Source of the DNA: an uncultured Pirellulaceae bacterium
Lineage (GTDB): Bacteria > Planctomycetota > Planctomycetia > Pirellulales > Pirellulaceae
Assembly (NCBI GenBank): GCA_934255105.1
Contig: CAKQNH010000117.1
Span: 1-9,672 of the forward strand
DNA: 9,672 nt
Direction: 5' to 3'
Positions 1 to 5,756 of this stretch are shown here, in pieces. Below the pieces are notes generated by a model. The model had not been told where the DNA came from, made no database searches, and saw only the letters and a program-made list of their open reading frames with translations. Made by a program: the position numbers and the translations under genes. Position 1 is the stretch's first letter. Every line of letters starts with the position of its first letter.

Positions 1-396
1 ATCTACGTGCGTGGCCTGACGGCTCAGACGCACGGCAACGCCAGCGGTATTGGGTTGGCGGAACTGTGCCACCGCCGCGTGATCGAAGCGATGGATCGCC
101 ACACGACGTTTACTAATTGCATCACCGCCGGACATGTCACCGCTGGCATGCTTCCGATCGACTTTGCCACGGATCGGCAAGCGCTGCAGACCGGCTGTCA
201 ATTGGCGGGTTACGTTGCCCCCGAGCAGGTGACGGCTCTATGGATTCGCGACACGCTGAGCCTAGGGGAAGTCGAGTGCAGTCAAGCATTCTTTGATCGT
301 GCGGGCAGCTTGCCCAACATCGAAATTCTGAGCGAACCGAGCGAGCTGGCATTCGATGAGCACGGCGATCTAGTACCGCGTTTCCACCAATCGTAG
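1..396 (+). CDS. C-terminal part of a probable lactate racemase (LarA/DUF2088)-like protein, 5' end outside window
   Basis: The frame is open from base 1 (first full codons read I-Y-V-R-G-L) and stops at TAG 394-396, giving 131 residues of a C-terminus. The segment GLTAQTHGNASGIGLAEL, then TTFTNCITAGHVTAGMLP, then a DTLSLGEVECSQAFF stretch, resembles from memory the C-terminal part of LarA-like/DUF2088 proteins, in which a glycine-rich GNAxGIG run and a TNCxT segment recur. The N-terminal domain, which would carry any metal or cofactor ligands, lies outside the window, so no substrate can be proposed. The stop codon sits inside the first unit of the repeat array that follows, so the repeat may have set the present C-terminus. 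The family call is from recall of general pattern and is only moderately sure; the coding call is strong because the frame is long and open at the edge. Confidence 0.5.
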   Translation: MYVRGLTAQTHGNASGIGLAELCHRRVIEAMDRHTTFTNCITAGHVTAGMLPIDFATDRQALQTGCQLAGYVAPEQVTALWIRDTLSLGEVECSQAFFDRAGSLPNIEILSEPSELAFDEHGDLVPRFHQS

Positions 397-652
397 AACG
401 GTTGTCCCCAACCGTTTCCCTCCAACCGTTTCCACTTATCGTAGAACGGCTGTCCCCAACCGTATCCCTTTATCGTAGAACGGCTGTCCCCAGCCGTTCC
501 TACTGTTTTACATCGGCGAGAGAAACGGTTGGGGACAACCGTTCTACAGTTCTACGCCGTCGAGTGGAAACGGTTGGGGACAACCGTTCTACTGTTTTAC
601 GCCGGCGAGGGGAAACGGTTGGGGAGAAACGGTTGGAGACAACCGTTCTACT
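392..652. repeat. Palindromic intergenic repeat array between convergent genes
   Basis: Six main hairpin units lie in this gap. Each has an 8-bp stem of the type AACGGTTG / CAACCGTT around a 4-base loop (TCCC on the + strand, GGGA when inverted). Three units run one way (397-416, 445-464, 479-498) and three the opposite way (524-543, 569-588, 628-647). Half-units occur at about 421-433 and 612-625. The outermost parts, 394-433 and 611-650, are reverse complements of each other at 37 of 40 positions, so the array is also a large inverted repeat. The unit at 478-499 has AACGGCTG paired with CAGCCGTT: the stem change is compensated. The array lies between genes converging from both sides, which would suit a bidirectional transcription terminator or an mRNA 3' end stabiliser. 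No recognisable coding sequence is present. Confidence 0.9.
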
Positions 653-660
653 GTTCTACG
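522..660. repeat. 45-bp direct tandem repeat, three copies, within the palindromic array
   Basis: The string GAAACGGTTGGGGACAACCG starts at 522 and again at 567, exactly 45 bp later, and its first 14 bases recur at 612, another 45 bp on. The third copy is interrupted: those 14 bases (612-625) are followed by a second start of the unit at 626. Each unit consists of the hairpin, then CTAC, then a spacer of the form GTT(C/T)TAC followed by a variable CGGCGAG-like stretch. The constant spacing suggests growth by tandem duplication rather than independent insertions. Confidence 0.85.
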
Positions 661-674
661 GTAGGGCGGAGCAA

Positions 675-1283
675 TTAGCGCGTCTGTACTGCTAAGGGGA
701 TCACTAGGCGTTGCGATGCGGGGGCTAGGCAGGTCGCATCGCTACAAGCCTGATAGGCTAGTTCGCATTGGATTTCCATCTCGGCGGCGGTCGCGTCGGC
801 AGATATCTCAAGCGGGATCATAAAGCGAAAATCGCCAGCATAAGAACTAATCTCTCCCAGTGGCGAGGCCTTGATCGCCGCGTCGGGCAATTGCCATGTG
901 GAACTCTGCGTTACATTCGGTGGAAGTTTTAGATTCAACTGCGTGGGAACGCCGACATCCGTCGCACCGTCGGCGGCGTAGATATACCAGGGATCGGCGG
1001 TCTGGCAGCGGACAACCAACACGATCTGCTCACCGGGCGAGACGCGCGTGCGACTGACGGCCGCCCCCACGGTCACCGGATTATCTTTGGTCGGTCTGGC
1101 AATAGGAATATCAACGTTGAGCGGATCGTCGGTCGCAGCCGATTTCCCGTCCGATTTGTCAGCCGACTTGCCACTGCCTGCGGCAAATGTACTTTGCCAT
1201 GTCGGCAGCGACGTACCTAGCGAACCGCAGCCAGCTTGAAAGCCTACGCCGCACACCAAAGCGATGAAGATATACAGCCGCAT
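675..1283 (-). CDS. Lipoprotein with a DsbD N-terminal (DsbD-alpha)-like domain
   Basis: The product is 202 residues, probably exported and lipid-anchored. Residues 1-19 form a short lipoprotein signal: M-R, a hydrophobic run, then FQAGC with Cys19 as the predicted lipidated residue. A low-complexity Ser/Lys/Ala linker follows (about 37-55). From about residue 70, PGEQIVLVVRCQTADPWYIYAAD and later LAYQACSDATCLAP match the pattern of the periplasmic N-terminal domain of DsbD (PxGe..., WYIY, YQACxxxxC). Cys180 and Cys185 would be the redox pair. DsbD itself adds eight membrane helices and a thioredoxin domain; both are absent, so this is the isolated alpha domain and may accept electrons from another membrane protein or merely bind a partner. 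The ATG at 1283 is preferred over an in-frame start at 1367 because it begins the signal peptide and has AAGGA 10 bases upstream. It lies 101 bp downstream of the 504-residue gene, possibly cotranscribed. Confidence 0.72.
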   Translation of the reverse strand: MRLYIFIALVCGVGFQAGCGSLGTSLPTWQSTFAAGSGKSADKSDGKSAATDDPLNVDIPIARPTKDNPVTVGAAVSRTRVSPGEQIVLVVRCQTADPWYIYAADGATDVGVPTQLNLKLPPNVTQSSTWQLPDAAIKASPLGEISSYAGDFRFMIPLEISADATAAEMEIQCELAYQACSDATCLAPASQRLVIPLAVQTR

Positions 1284-1293
1284 TAGAAAAATG

Positions 1294-1298
1294 TCCTT
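1294..1298 (-). promoter_or_regulatory. Ribosome binding site supporting the start at 1283
   Basis: Read on the - strand, AAGGA lies 10 bases before the ATG at 1283-1281. It favours this internal ATG over the longer reading that starts at 1367, whose extra 28 residues would bury the lipoprotein signal. Confidence 0.5.
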
Positions 1299-1384
1299 GT
1301 AGCAATTGCTGGCGGTTTCTAAAGGATGTGCCGCACTGTCGCAATTGTCTGAATTGGTGAGCGCCAAGTCAACCGCAAGAAGGA

Positions 1385-2899
1385 CTAGTAGACTTCAATA
1401 CTCTTGATCGATGCCTTGCCATGCTGGCGGGCGGCGGACAAGCAGCGCATGGCCGGATCGATCAACTGTTCCGGTGAAAAGTGCGCTCCTGGAGAACTGG
1501 TCGAAGCGATGCCCGCATGATATCTGGCGGGGGCGTCGACCTGGGCCAGCAAATTGCCGCGGCTGTCGTCGAAGTGCTGGCCAGTCAACACTTCAACCAA
1601 TCCGTGCCGCAAGAGCGCAGTGGTCTCGTTGCGTTCTAAGTCCAGGATGCACAGCAGCAGCTCTCCCTCGCCGGTCACAAACGCATGTGGTTCGACGACT
1701 TGTGGCTGGTCGGCTAGCCAACTGACTAACTTCTGCTGCCACACATTCAGAACGTTGTTAGAAGTAGCCGAGCTCAGGGTGGTATCCTCGGGCATGACGA
1801 CCAGCGACACGAGCGATAGTGCACGGTCTTTGCAACGACAAATACCAATCTGGTGGCGGATCAAATCGACAAAGCTAGGTTCTTTGTGCGTCGGGATCTC
1901 CGAGATCACGACCTTCGGCGAAGGTGAAGAGCCGTCGCTGTCGGCCGCTGGATCAGGCAGCAGGGGGCGGTTCAGCAAAAGTAGCATGCTGTGCCAGTGA
2001 TCAACTATTTGATTCCACGGCAGTTGATTCCACGGCAGGTGAGTATCGGTCTGCGAGTATGGCAGCTTCAGCTCTGCGTTTTCTGAAGTCAGTTTGCCCG
2101 CAAGGTTCCAGAGCAGTTCTGGCGCGGCCCAAGCTAGCGTGGTGAGATGCGATCTGCGAATGTCGAAGCTCTGCAAGCGCTCGATAGCGGCCAGGCTAAA
2201 TTGCCCGCCCGCCAATTGGCACTCGGTATTTACCTCGCCATTTATCTCGTCCAGCAAGTGTGCGACATGCGGCAGACTCAAATTGAACTCCCTAGACAAG
2301 ACGACATGTGGAGAATCCAGCCGCGCGTTAGGTGAGTCGAGCAGCTCGACTAGTGCCGGGCCGACCTCTTGGCACACAGCCAGCAGGCACAGGGTTTCGC
2401 GCAGGCGTAGTTGCGTTTGCCGCAGCCCCTCGCATAGATCTCCTGTCGCCAGACAGCGATAGAGGGGCAGCAGGCTGGCGGCCAGCAACTGCGGGCCGAT
2501 AGCCAGGTGCAGGTGGCTGGACTGTTCCGTGGAGTAGCGACAGGCGATTGCCAGCCATTGGGCAGCACTGCGAGCTTGACGCTGCTGCGGCTTGGGAGCT
2601 CCCGTGCTTGAAGGGCCGAGGATCTCGTCCAGAGCTGCTACAAGCTGCGGATCGCTCGGGGACTGGAGGACACCGTAGCCGTAGTCGCCAGACTTTGGGT
2701 TGAAGGCTGATATAACTTGTGGATCACCGCTGCGGGGGCGGTCTAGCTCCAAGCCGCCCGGTGCGGCTGCCGTATGCGAAAGCCACTCTAGAAGCCCGCT
2801 GGGCATGTGCGCGGTTCTGCAGATGCGGGCAGCCAGCGCCGCTTCTACAGCTAGTTCAGCGAATACGGTGGTGGGGGCTGAAAGTTGCGCAGCAGACAT
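1385..2899 (-). CDS. Hypothetical protein with a degenerate GGDEF-like C-terminal domain
   Basis: The 504-residue protein has no signal peptide or membrane segment that I can see and is probably cytoplasmic. I do not recognise the N-terminal two thirds; it is Leu/Ala-rich and looks mainly helical (for example around 110-190 and 215-275). From about residue 345 to the end the pattern resembles a GGDEF/nucleotidyl cyclase fold: FVDLIRHQ, a strand SLVSLVVMP, then TGEGELLLCIL with GEGEL at 410-414 where GG(D/E)EF would be, then AGIAS, then EQLIDPAMRCLSAARQHGKA and a final IEVY, as in the usual A-x-x-A-L-x-x-A-K-x-x-G-x-N ending. The changed signature would make diguanylate cyclase activity unlikely; a nucleotide-sensing or purely structural role is possible. 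A 15-bp duplication gives LPWNQLPWNQ near 290-299. The ATG at 2899 has no clear Shine-Dalgarno. The gene is divergent from ispD. Confidence 0.6.
   Translation of the reverse strand: MSAAQLSAPTTVFAELAVEAALAARICRTAHMPSGLLEWLSHTAAAPGGLELDRPRSGDPQVISAFNPKSGDYGYGVLQSPSDPQLVAALDEILGPSSTGAPKPQQRQARSAAQWLAIACRYSTEQSSHLHLAIGPQLLAASLLPLYRCLATGDLCEGLRQTQLRLRETLCLLAVCQEVGPALVELLDSPNARLDSPHVVLSREFNLSLPHVAHLLDEINGEVNTECQLAGGQFSLAAIERLQSFDIRRSHLTTLAWAAPELLWNLAGKLTSENAELKLPYSQTDTHLPWNQLPWNQIVDHWHSMLLLLNRPLLPDPAADSDGSSPSPKVVISEIPTHKEPSFVDLIRHQIGICRCKDRALSLVSLVVMPEDTTLSSATSNNVLNVWQQKLVSWLADQPQVVEPHAFVTGEGELLLCILDLERNETTALLRHGLVEVLTGQHFDDSRGNLLAQVDAPARYHAGIASTSSPGAHFSPEQLIDPAMRCLSAARQHGKASIKSIEVY
2011..2040. 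repeat. 15-bp in-frame tandem duplication inside the 504-residue gene
   Basis: GATTCCACGGCAGTT (2011-2025) is followed directly by GATTCCACGGCAGGT (2026-2040), identical in 14 of 15 bases. Translated on the - strand it gives LPWNQLPWNQ. The length is a multiple of three, so the frame is kept. It looks like a recent slippage or duplication in a loop. Confidence 0.85.
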
Positions 2900-2990
2900 C
2901 GTGTTGTTTCATAGCGTTACATGTTGGGCACTGTACGGTGAAAGACTAGCTTATCTACGACGAGATATTGATTTGTTGGCTCACGTCGGA

Positions 2991-3018
2991 TTGACCTTTC
3001 GGCTGTCGAGGGGACAAT
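2991..3018 (+). promoter_or_regulatory. Candidate sigma70-type promoter for ispD
   Basis: TTGACC at 2991-2996 (5 of 6 to the -35 consensus) is followed after 16 bases by GACAAT at 3013-3018 (4 of 6 to the -10 consensus). Transcription would start near 3025, about 28-37 bases before the two possible ispD starts, and downstream of the in-frame TTG at 3020, which argues against that TTG being the start. This is pattern matching only, and planctomycete promoters are not well defined. No equally good match was seen for the divergent - strand gene in this 153-bp gap. Confidence 0.35.
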
Positions 3019-3052
3019 TTTGAGGTTAATATCGTTGGCAACCGTTGTAGGG

Positions 3053-3775
3053 ATGTGTCCGGTGAGTCGTTTTGCAGTTATCCTGGCCGCTGCTGGAAAA
3101 AGCAGTCGCTTTGGCCATCCGCACCAAAAGAAGGTGTATGCCACTCTGGCAGGAGCGCCGCTGTGGACACTGGCGGCAGGCGTTTTTGCGCGACACCCCA
3201 ATATGGCGCAGCTCATCTTGGTGATCGCTGCCGAAGACCGCGAGATGTTTAACGAAAAGTATGCCGCTACGGCAGCCATGTTGGGTATTCAAGTCGTGCT
3301 GGGGGGAGAGCAACGAGCGGACAGCGTGCTCAATGGACTGCGCGAGGTGCGCAGCGAGATCCCCTTGGTGGCTATCCACGATGCGGCGCGCCCCTGCATT
3401 GCAACCGCTTGGATCGATGCGGTCGTGGCCGCCGCCGACAAAACGGGGGCAGCCATTTTGGCTACGCCCTGCCATGCTACCTTAAAACGAGCTCGCCCCG
3501 ATCAGTCGATCGAGCAGACGCTATCGCGTGAACGAGTGTGGTTGGCACAGACGCCGCAGGTATTCCGGCGACAGTTGCTGCTAGATGCGTACGCTCAACA
3601 CCCGCAACCCGCAGTGGCGACCGACGATGCGGCCATCGTAGAGGCCGTCGGTGGGACGGTACGGTTGGTCGAAGGGAGCCCGTTGAATATTAAAGTGACC
3701 ACGCAAGCAGACATGAAATTCGCACAACTGGCCTTGCAGGCCCTTCCCAAATCGACACCTTTCCCGTTTGCTTAG
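3053..3775 (+). CDS. ispD: 2-C-methyl-D-erythritol 4-phosphate cytidylyltransferase (IspD)
   Basis: IspD joins MEP to CMP using CTP, giving CDP-methylerythritol in the non-mevalonate isoprenoid pathway, in the cytoplasm. The 240-residue length fits the family (E. coli about 236). The N-terminus shows the nucleotide-binding motif LAAAGKSSRFG (11-21) with Arg19 and the lysine pair KK 26-27 before VY. HDAARP follows at 109-114, then AQTPQVFRRQLLLDAY, TDDA at 190-193, and the C-terminal VEGSPLNIKVTTQADM. All major signature blocks are present, so it is probably active. Two starts are plausible: ATG 3053, used here, and GTG 3062, which has TAGGGA 8 bases upstream and would give VSRFAVILAAAG. A TTG at 3020 extends the frame but overlaps the candidate promoter region. 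The gene stands alone: the one behind it is divergent and tyrS is 232 bp ahead. Confidence 0.95.
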   Translation: MCPVSRFAVILAAAGKSSRFGHPHQKKVYATLAGAPLWTLAAGVFARHPNMAQLILVIAAEDREMFNEKYAATAAMLGIQVVLGGEQRADSVLNGLREVRSEIPLVAIHDAARPCIATAWIDAVVAAADKTGAAILATPCHATLKRARPDQSIEQTLSRERVWLAQTPQVFRRQLLLDAYAQHPQPAVATDDAAIVEAVGGTVRLVEGSPLNIKVTTQADMKFAQLALQALPKSTPFPFA

Positions 3776-3783
3776 TTGCTACC

Positions 3784-3864
3784 GCCGCTTCGCGGCTAAT
3801 CGACCTATGCTGCAACTAATAACCCGTGGGTTGACACCCACGGCTACTGACGTGGCTTCGCCAC
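3784..3864. repeat. Cluster of three short hairpins downstream of ispD
   Basis: Three perfect palindromes follow the ispD stop. GCCGC-TTC-GCGGC lies at 3784-3796. CCGTGGGT-TGAC-ACCCACGG lies at 3824-3843 (8-bp stem). GTGGC-TTC-GCCAC lies at 3852-3864. The first and third share a layout (5-bp stem, TTC loop, then CTAATC or CTAATCC), so they look like diverged copies of one unit whose stems have changed on both sides together. They may end ispD transcription, but no T-run follows them, so a classical intrinsic terminator is not supported. The short open frame across this region (about 3768-3983) is not credible as a gene. Confidence 0.75.
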
Positions 3865-3887
3865 TAATCCGCGTTACCGCATTAAAG

Positions 3888-3915
3888 TTGCGACATTTGT
3901 TTTTTTACCGATACT
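3888..3915 (+). promoter_or_regulatory. tyrS: Weak candidate promoter for tyrS
   Basis: TTGCGA at 3888-3893 and GATACT at 3910-3915, each 4 of 6 to consensus, are separated by 16 bases. They lie in the least repeat-like, T-rich part of the gap, about 90 bases before the tyrS start. A transcript beginning here would carry the 19-bp inverted repeat (3924-3977) as its leader. The match is low quality and rests on consensus only. Confidence 0.22.
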
Positions 3916-3923
3916 TACTCGGC

Positions 3924-3977
3924 GGCGCAAGCTTCCAGCTTGGGATGCACTTGGATCGCAAGCTGAAAGCTTACGCC
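3924..3977. repeat. Imperfect 19-bp inverted repeat in the tyrS leader
   Basis: GGCGCAAGCTTCCAGCTTG (3924-3942) is the reverse complement, at 17 of 19 positions, of 3959-3977, with a 16-base loop. Both mismatches are C-A on the + strand and would be G-U on the - strand transcript, so the fold is better preserved in - strand RNA. It ends 30 bases before the tyrS ATG. The sequence style (GGCG-CAAGCTTCCAGCTTG) looks like a dispersed intergenic repeat rather than a tyrS-specific control element. No T-box features (specifier loop, antiterminator) were recognised. Confidence 0.7.
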
Positions 3978-4007
3978 ACCTAGGACCAATCAACCCACAA
4001 AGAGCTC

Positions 4008-5291
4008 ATGACTAAAATCAACATACTCGAAGAACTTGCGTGGCGCGGCTTGATTCACCAGAGCACCGAGACGCAAGCGCTCAAGGAATTGCTGGTCCAG
4101 CCGCAAAGCGTCTATGCGGGATTTGATCCAACTGCGTCCAGCCTGCATTGCGGACACCTGCTACCGCTGATGATGCTCCGCCGCTTCCAGCAGTTTGGGC
4201 ACAAACCGATCGCTCTGGTCGGCGGTGCCACGGGCATGATCGGCGACCCGAGCGGCAAATCGGAAGAACGCGTGCTGTTGTCTCCCGATGCGTTGGCTGA
4301 GAACGTCGACGGGATGAAGGCGCAGATGAGCCGCTTTCTGGACTTCACAGGTGCCTCAGCAGCCGTGATGGTCAATAACTACGACTGGATGAGCGGTTGG
4401 TCGTACATCAATTTCCTGCGCGATGTGGGCAAGAACTTCCCGGTCAACGTGATGCTCGGCAAGGAATCGGTTAAAGGCCGCCTGGACCGCGATGATGTGG
4501 GTTTGAGCTATACTGAGTTTAGCTACATGCTGCTGCAGGCCTACGACTTCACCCACCTTTACAACGAGCATGATTGCCGACTGCAAATCGGCGGCAGCGA
4601 CCAGTGGGGAAATATTACGGCAGGCGTCGATCTGGGGCGGCGGATGCACGGCGTCCAATTGCATGGACTGACTTGCCCACTGCTATTGACCAGCGGTGGC
4701 CAGAAAATGGGCAAGACGGCCGGCGGCGCGGTGTGGCTGGATGCCGCCCGTACGTCCCCCTATGCCTTCTACCAATACTGGTTCAACGTTGCTGATAGCG
4801 ATGTGCTGATGTGCTTGCGGTTTTTGACGGAGATCGAACGCGAAGAATACATGGCTCTGGAGCAGTCGGTGGCCGCTGAGCCGCACACACGCACCGCGCA
4901 AAAGCGACTGGCGCAGTGGATGACTCAGTTCGTGCATGGACCAGCCGGATTGACCGCCGCCACGCAAGCGACTGAAGTGCTCTTTGGTGCCGAGATCAAC
5001 GATTTGAACGATGCTCAACTCAGCGAAATTTTTCACGACGTGCCCAGCGCAAGCGTTACCGCAGCAGAGTTGCAGGCACAGGTGCCGCTCTTGGACGCAC
5101 TCGTCAAAGTCGGCCTGGCGAAGAGCAAAAGCGATGCGCGGCGAACGGTTGAACAGGGGGGTTGCTATGTCAATAATCGACGCGTCGATGCCGTCGACCA
5201 CTTGCTGACAGAAAAGGACCTGGCCAGCCAATCGATCATCGTCTTGCGCAGCGGCAAGAAGAAATTTGCGTTACTTAAAGTTGTCCATTGA
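4008..5291 (+). CDS. tyrS: Tyrosyl-tRNA synthetase (TyrRS)
   Basis: The enzyme charges tRNA-Tyr with tyrosine using ATP. The 427-residue length is close to the bacterial norm (E. coli 424). The N-terminal catalytic fold shows YAGFDPTASSLHCGH, with the HIGH-type motif HCGH at 47-50, then GGATGMIGDPSGKSEER, and the tyrosine/tRNA region with SYTEFSYMLLQAYDF and QIGGSDQWGNI. The KMSKS-type loop is KMGKT at 233-237, followed by GGAVWLD, as in the E. coli form (KFGKT). The C-terminal S4-type RNA-binding domain spans roughly 359-420 (DALVKVGLAKSKSDARRTVEQGGCYVNNRRV in two conserved halves). All key motifs are intact. No strong Shine-Dalgarno is visible before ATG 4008 (GAG only). The SufU-like gene starts 2 bases after its stop, so the two are probably cotranscribed. 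Confidence 0.97.
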   Translation: MTKINILEELAWRGLIHQSTETQALKELLVQPQSVYAGFDPTASSLHCGHLLPLMMLRRFQQFGHKPIALVGGATGMIGDPSGKSEERVLLSPDALAENVDGMKAQMSRFLDFTGASAAVMVNNYDWMSGWSYINFLRDVGKNFPVNVMLGKESVKGRLDRDDVGLSYTEFSYMLLQAYDFTHLYNEHDCRLQIGGSDQWGNITAGVDLGRRMHGVQLHGLTCPLLLTSGGQKMGKTAGGAVWLDAARTSPYAFYQYWFNVADSDVLMCLRFLTEIEREEYMALEQSVAAEPHTRTAQKRLAQWMTQFVHGPAGLTAATQATEVLFGAEINDLNDAQLSEIFHDVPSASVTAAELQAQVPLLDALVKVGLAKSKSDARRTVEQGGCYVNNRRVDAVDHLLTEKDLASQSIIVLRSGKKKFALLKVVH

Positions 5292-5293
5292 TC

Positions 5294-5734
5294 ATGAGCG
5301 AATTGCAGCAGACACTCGAGGATTATTACCAAGACCCCTATCATCGCGGGCCCCACGAAGCCCCGACCCACGGCGCGATGGTGCGCTGCGCGGAGAATGG
5401 CTGTCAACTCGAATTCGAACTCAGCTTGGATGGACAAAGGGCCGTCCTGCAAGCTTGGTTTGAAGGAGGTGGCTGCTCGACCTGCGAAGGCTTGGCGTCG
5501 ATGCTGGCCAGCAGTTGCGAGGGACAGGCCGCAACCGCCTGGTCAGAGATGTCGTTTGAGGCTTGGGTGGAGCAATTGGGTTGGCCGGCCTCCGAGCTAC
5601 TGAGATTGTCGCCGTGCGCACGACTGCCGCTACGGACGCTACAAGCCGCCCTGGCCAGCCCGCTCGACACGCTCGATGATGACCTAGGCGATGAACCAAA
5701 TTTTGGTGGTCCTAGTCTACGCGAAGAATGTTGA
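5294..5734 (+). CDS. sufU: SufU/IscU-like iron-sulfur cluster scaffold protein, divergent
   Basis: The 146-residue protein fits the IscU/SufU/NifU N-terminal family by length and by the placing of three cysteines. Cys37 sits in NGCQLEFELSLDG, where the family has NPxCGDxixL. Cys61 sits in FEGGGCSTCEGLASML, where the family has GxGCxxSxASaSml. Cys108 sits in SPCARLPLRTL, where the family has R..C..L.w..L. The N-terminal LEDYYQDPYHRG matches the DHYxxPxNxG opening. The family's Asp after the first Cys is absent (CGD becomes CQL), and extra cysteines occur at 32, 64, 75 and 146. It may pass sulfur or hold a cluster, but the lost Asp, a metal ligand in SufU and IscU, makes the activity uncertain. 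It starts at ATG 5294, 2 bases after tyrS, and ends 22 bases before the SufS-SufE gene, so it is part of that operon. The SufU symbol is by context; IscU-like is equally fair. Confidence 0.7.
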   Translation: MSELQQTLEDYYQDPYHRGPHEAPTHGAMVRCAENGCQLEFELSLDGQRAVLQAWFEGGGCSTCEGLASMLASSCEGQAATAWSEMSFEAWVEQLGWPASELLRLSPCARLPLRTLQAALASPLDTLDDDLGDEPNFGGPSLREEC

Positions 5735-5756
5735 AATCTTACTAAAGAAAACTACG

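Noticed and set aside
392..652. CRISPR array
   Set aside because: The units are palindromes in both orientations with short, similar spacers rather than direct repeats with unique spacers, and no cas gene is nearby.
402..695. 97-residue + strand open frame across the repeat array
   Set aside because: Its residues are direct translations of the hairpin repeats (repeating ETVGDNRSTVLRRR), it has no family match, and it overlaps the end of the lipoprotein gene.
3924..3977. T-box riboswitch controlling tyrS
   Set aside because: No specifier loop with a Tyr codon, no T-box motif and no terminator/antiterminator pair; the sequence looks like a dispersed repeat.
3768..3983. 71-residue open frame between ispD and tyrS
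   Set aside because: It overlaps the ispD end and runs through the hairpin repeats; no start signal or protein-like pattern.
4683..5231. 182-residue - strand open frame opposite tyrS
   Set aside because: It lies fully inside tyrS, which has every expected synthetase motif; the antisense frame matches no family.
5691..5756. Upstream in-frame ATG extending SufS-SufE by 22 residues
   Set aside because: It overlaps the scaffold gene, and SufS proteins normally begin close to the IRADFPIL segment, which ATG 5757 gives.
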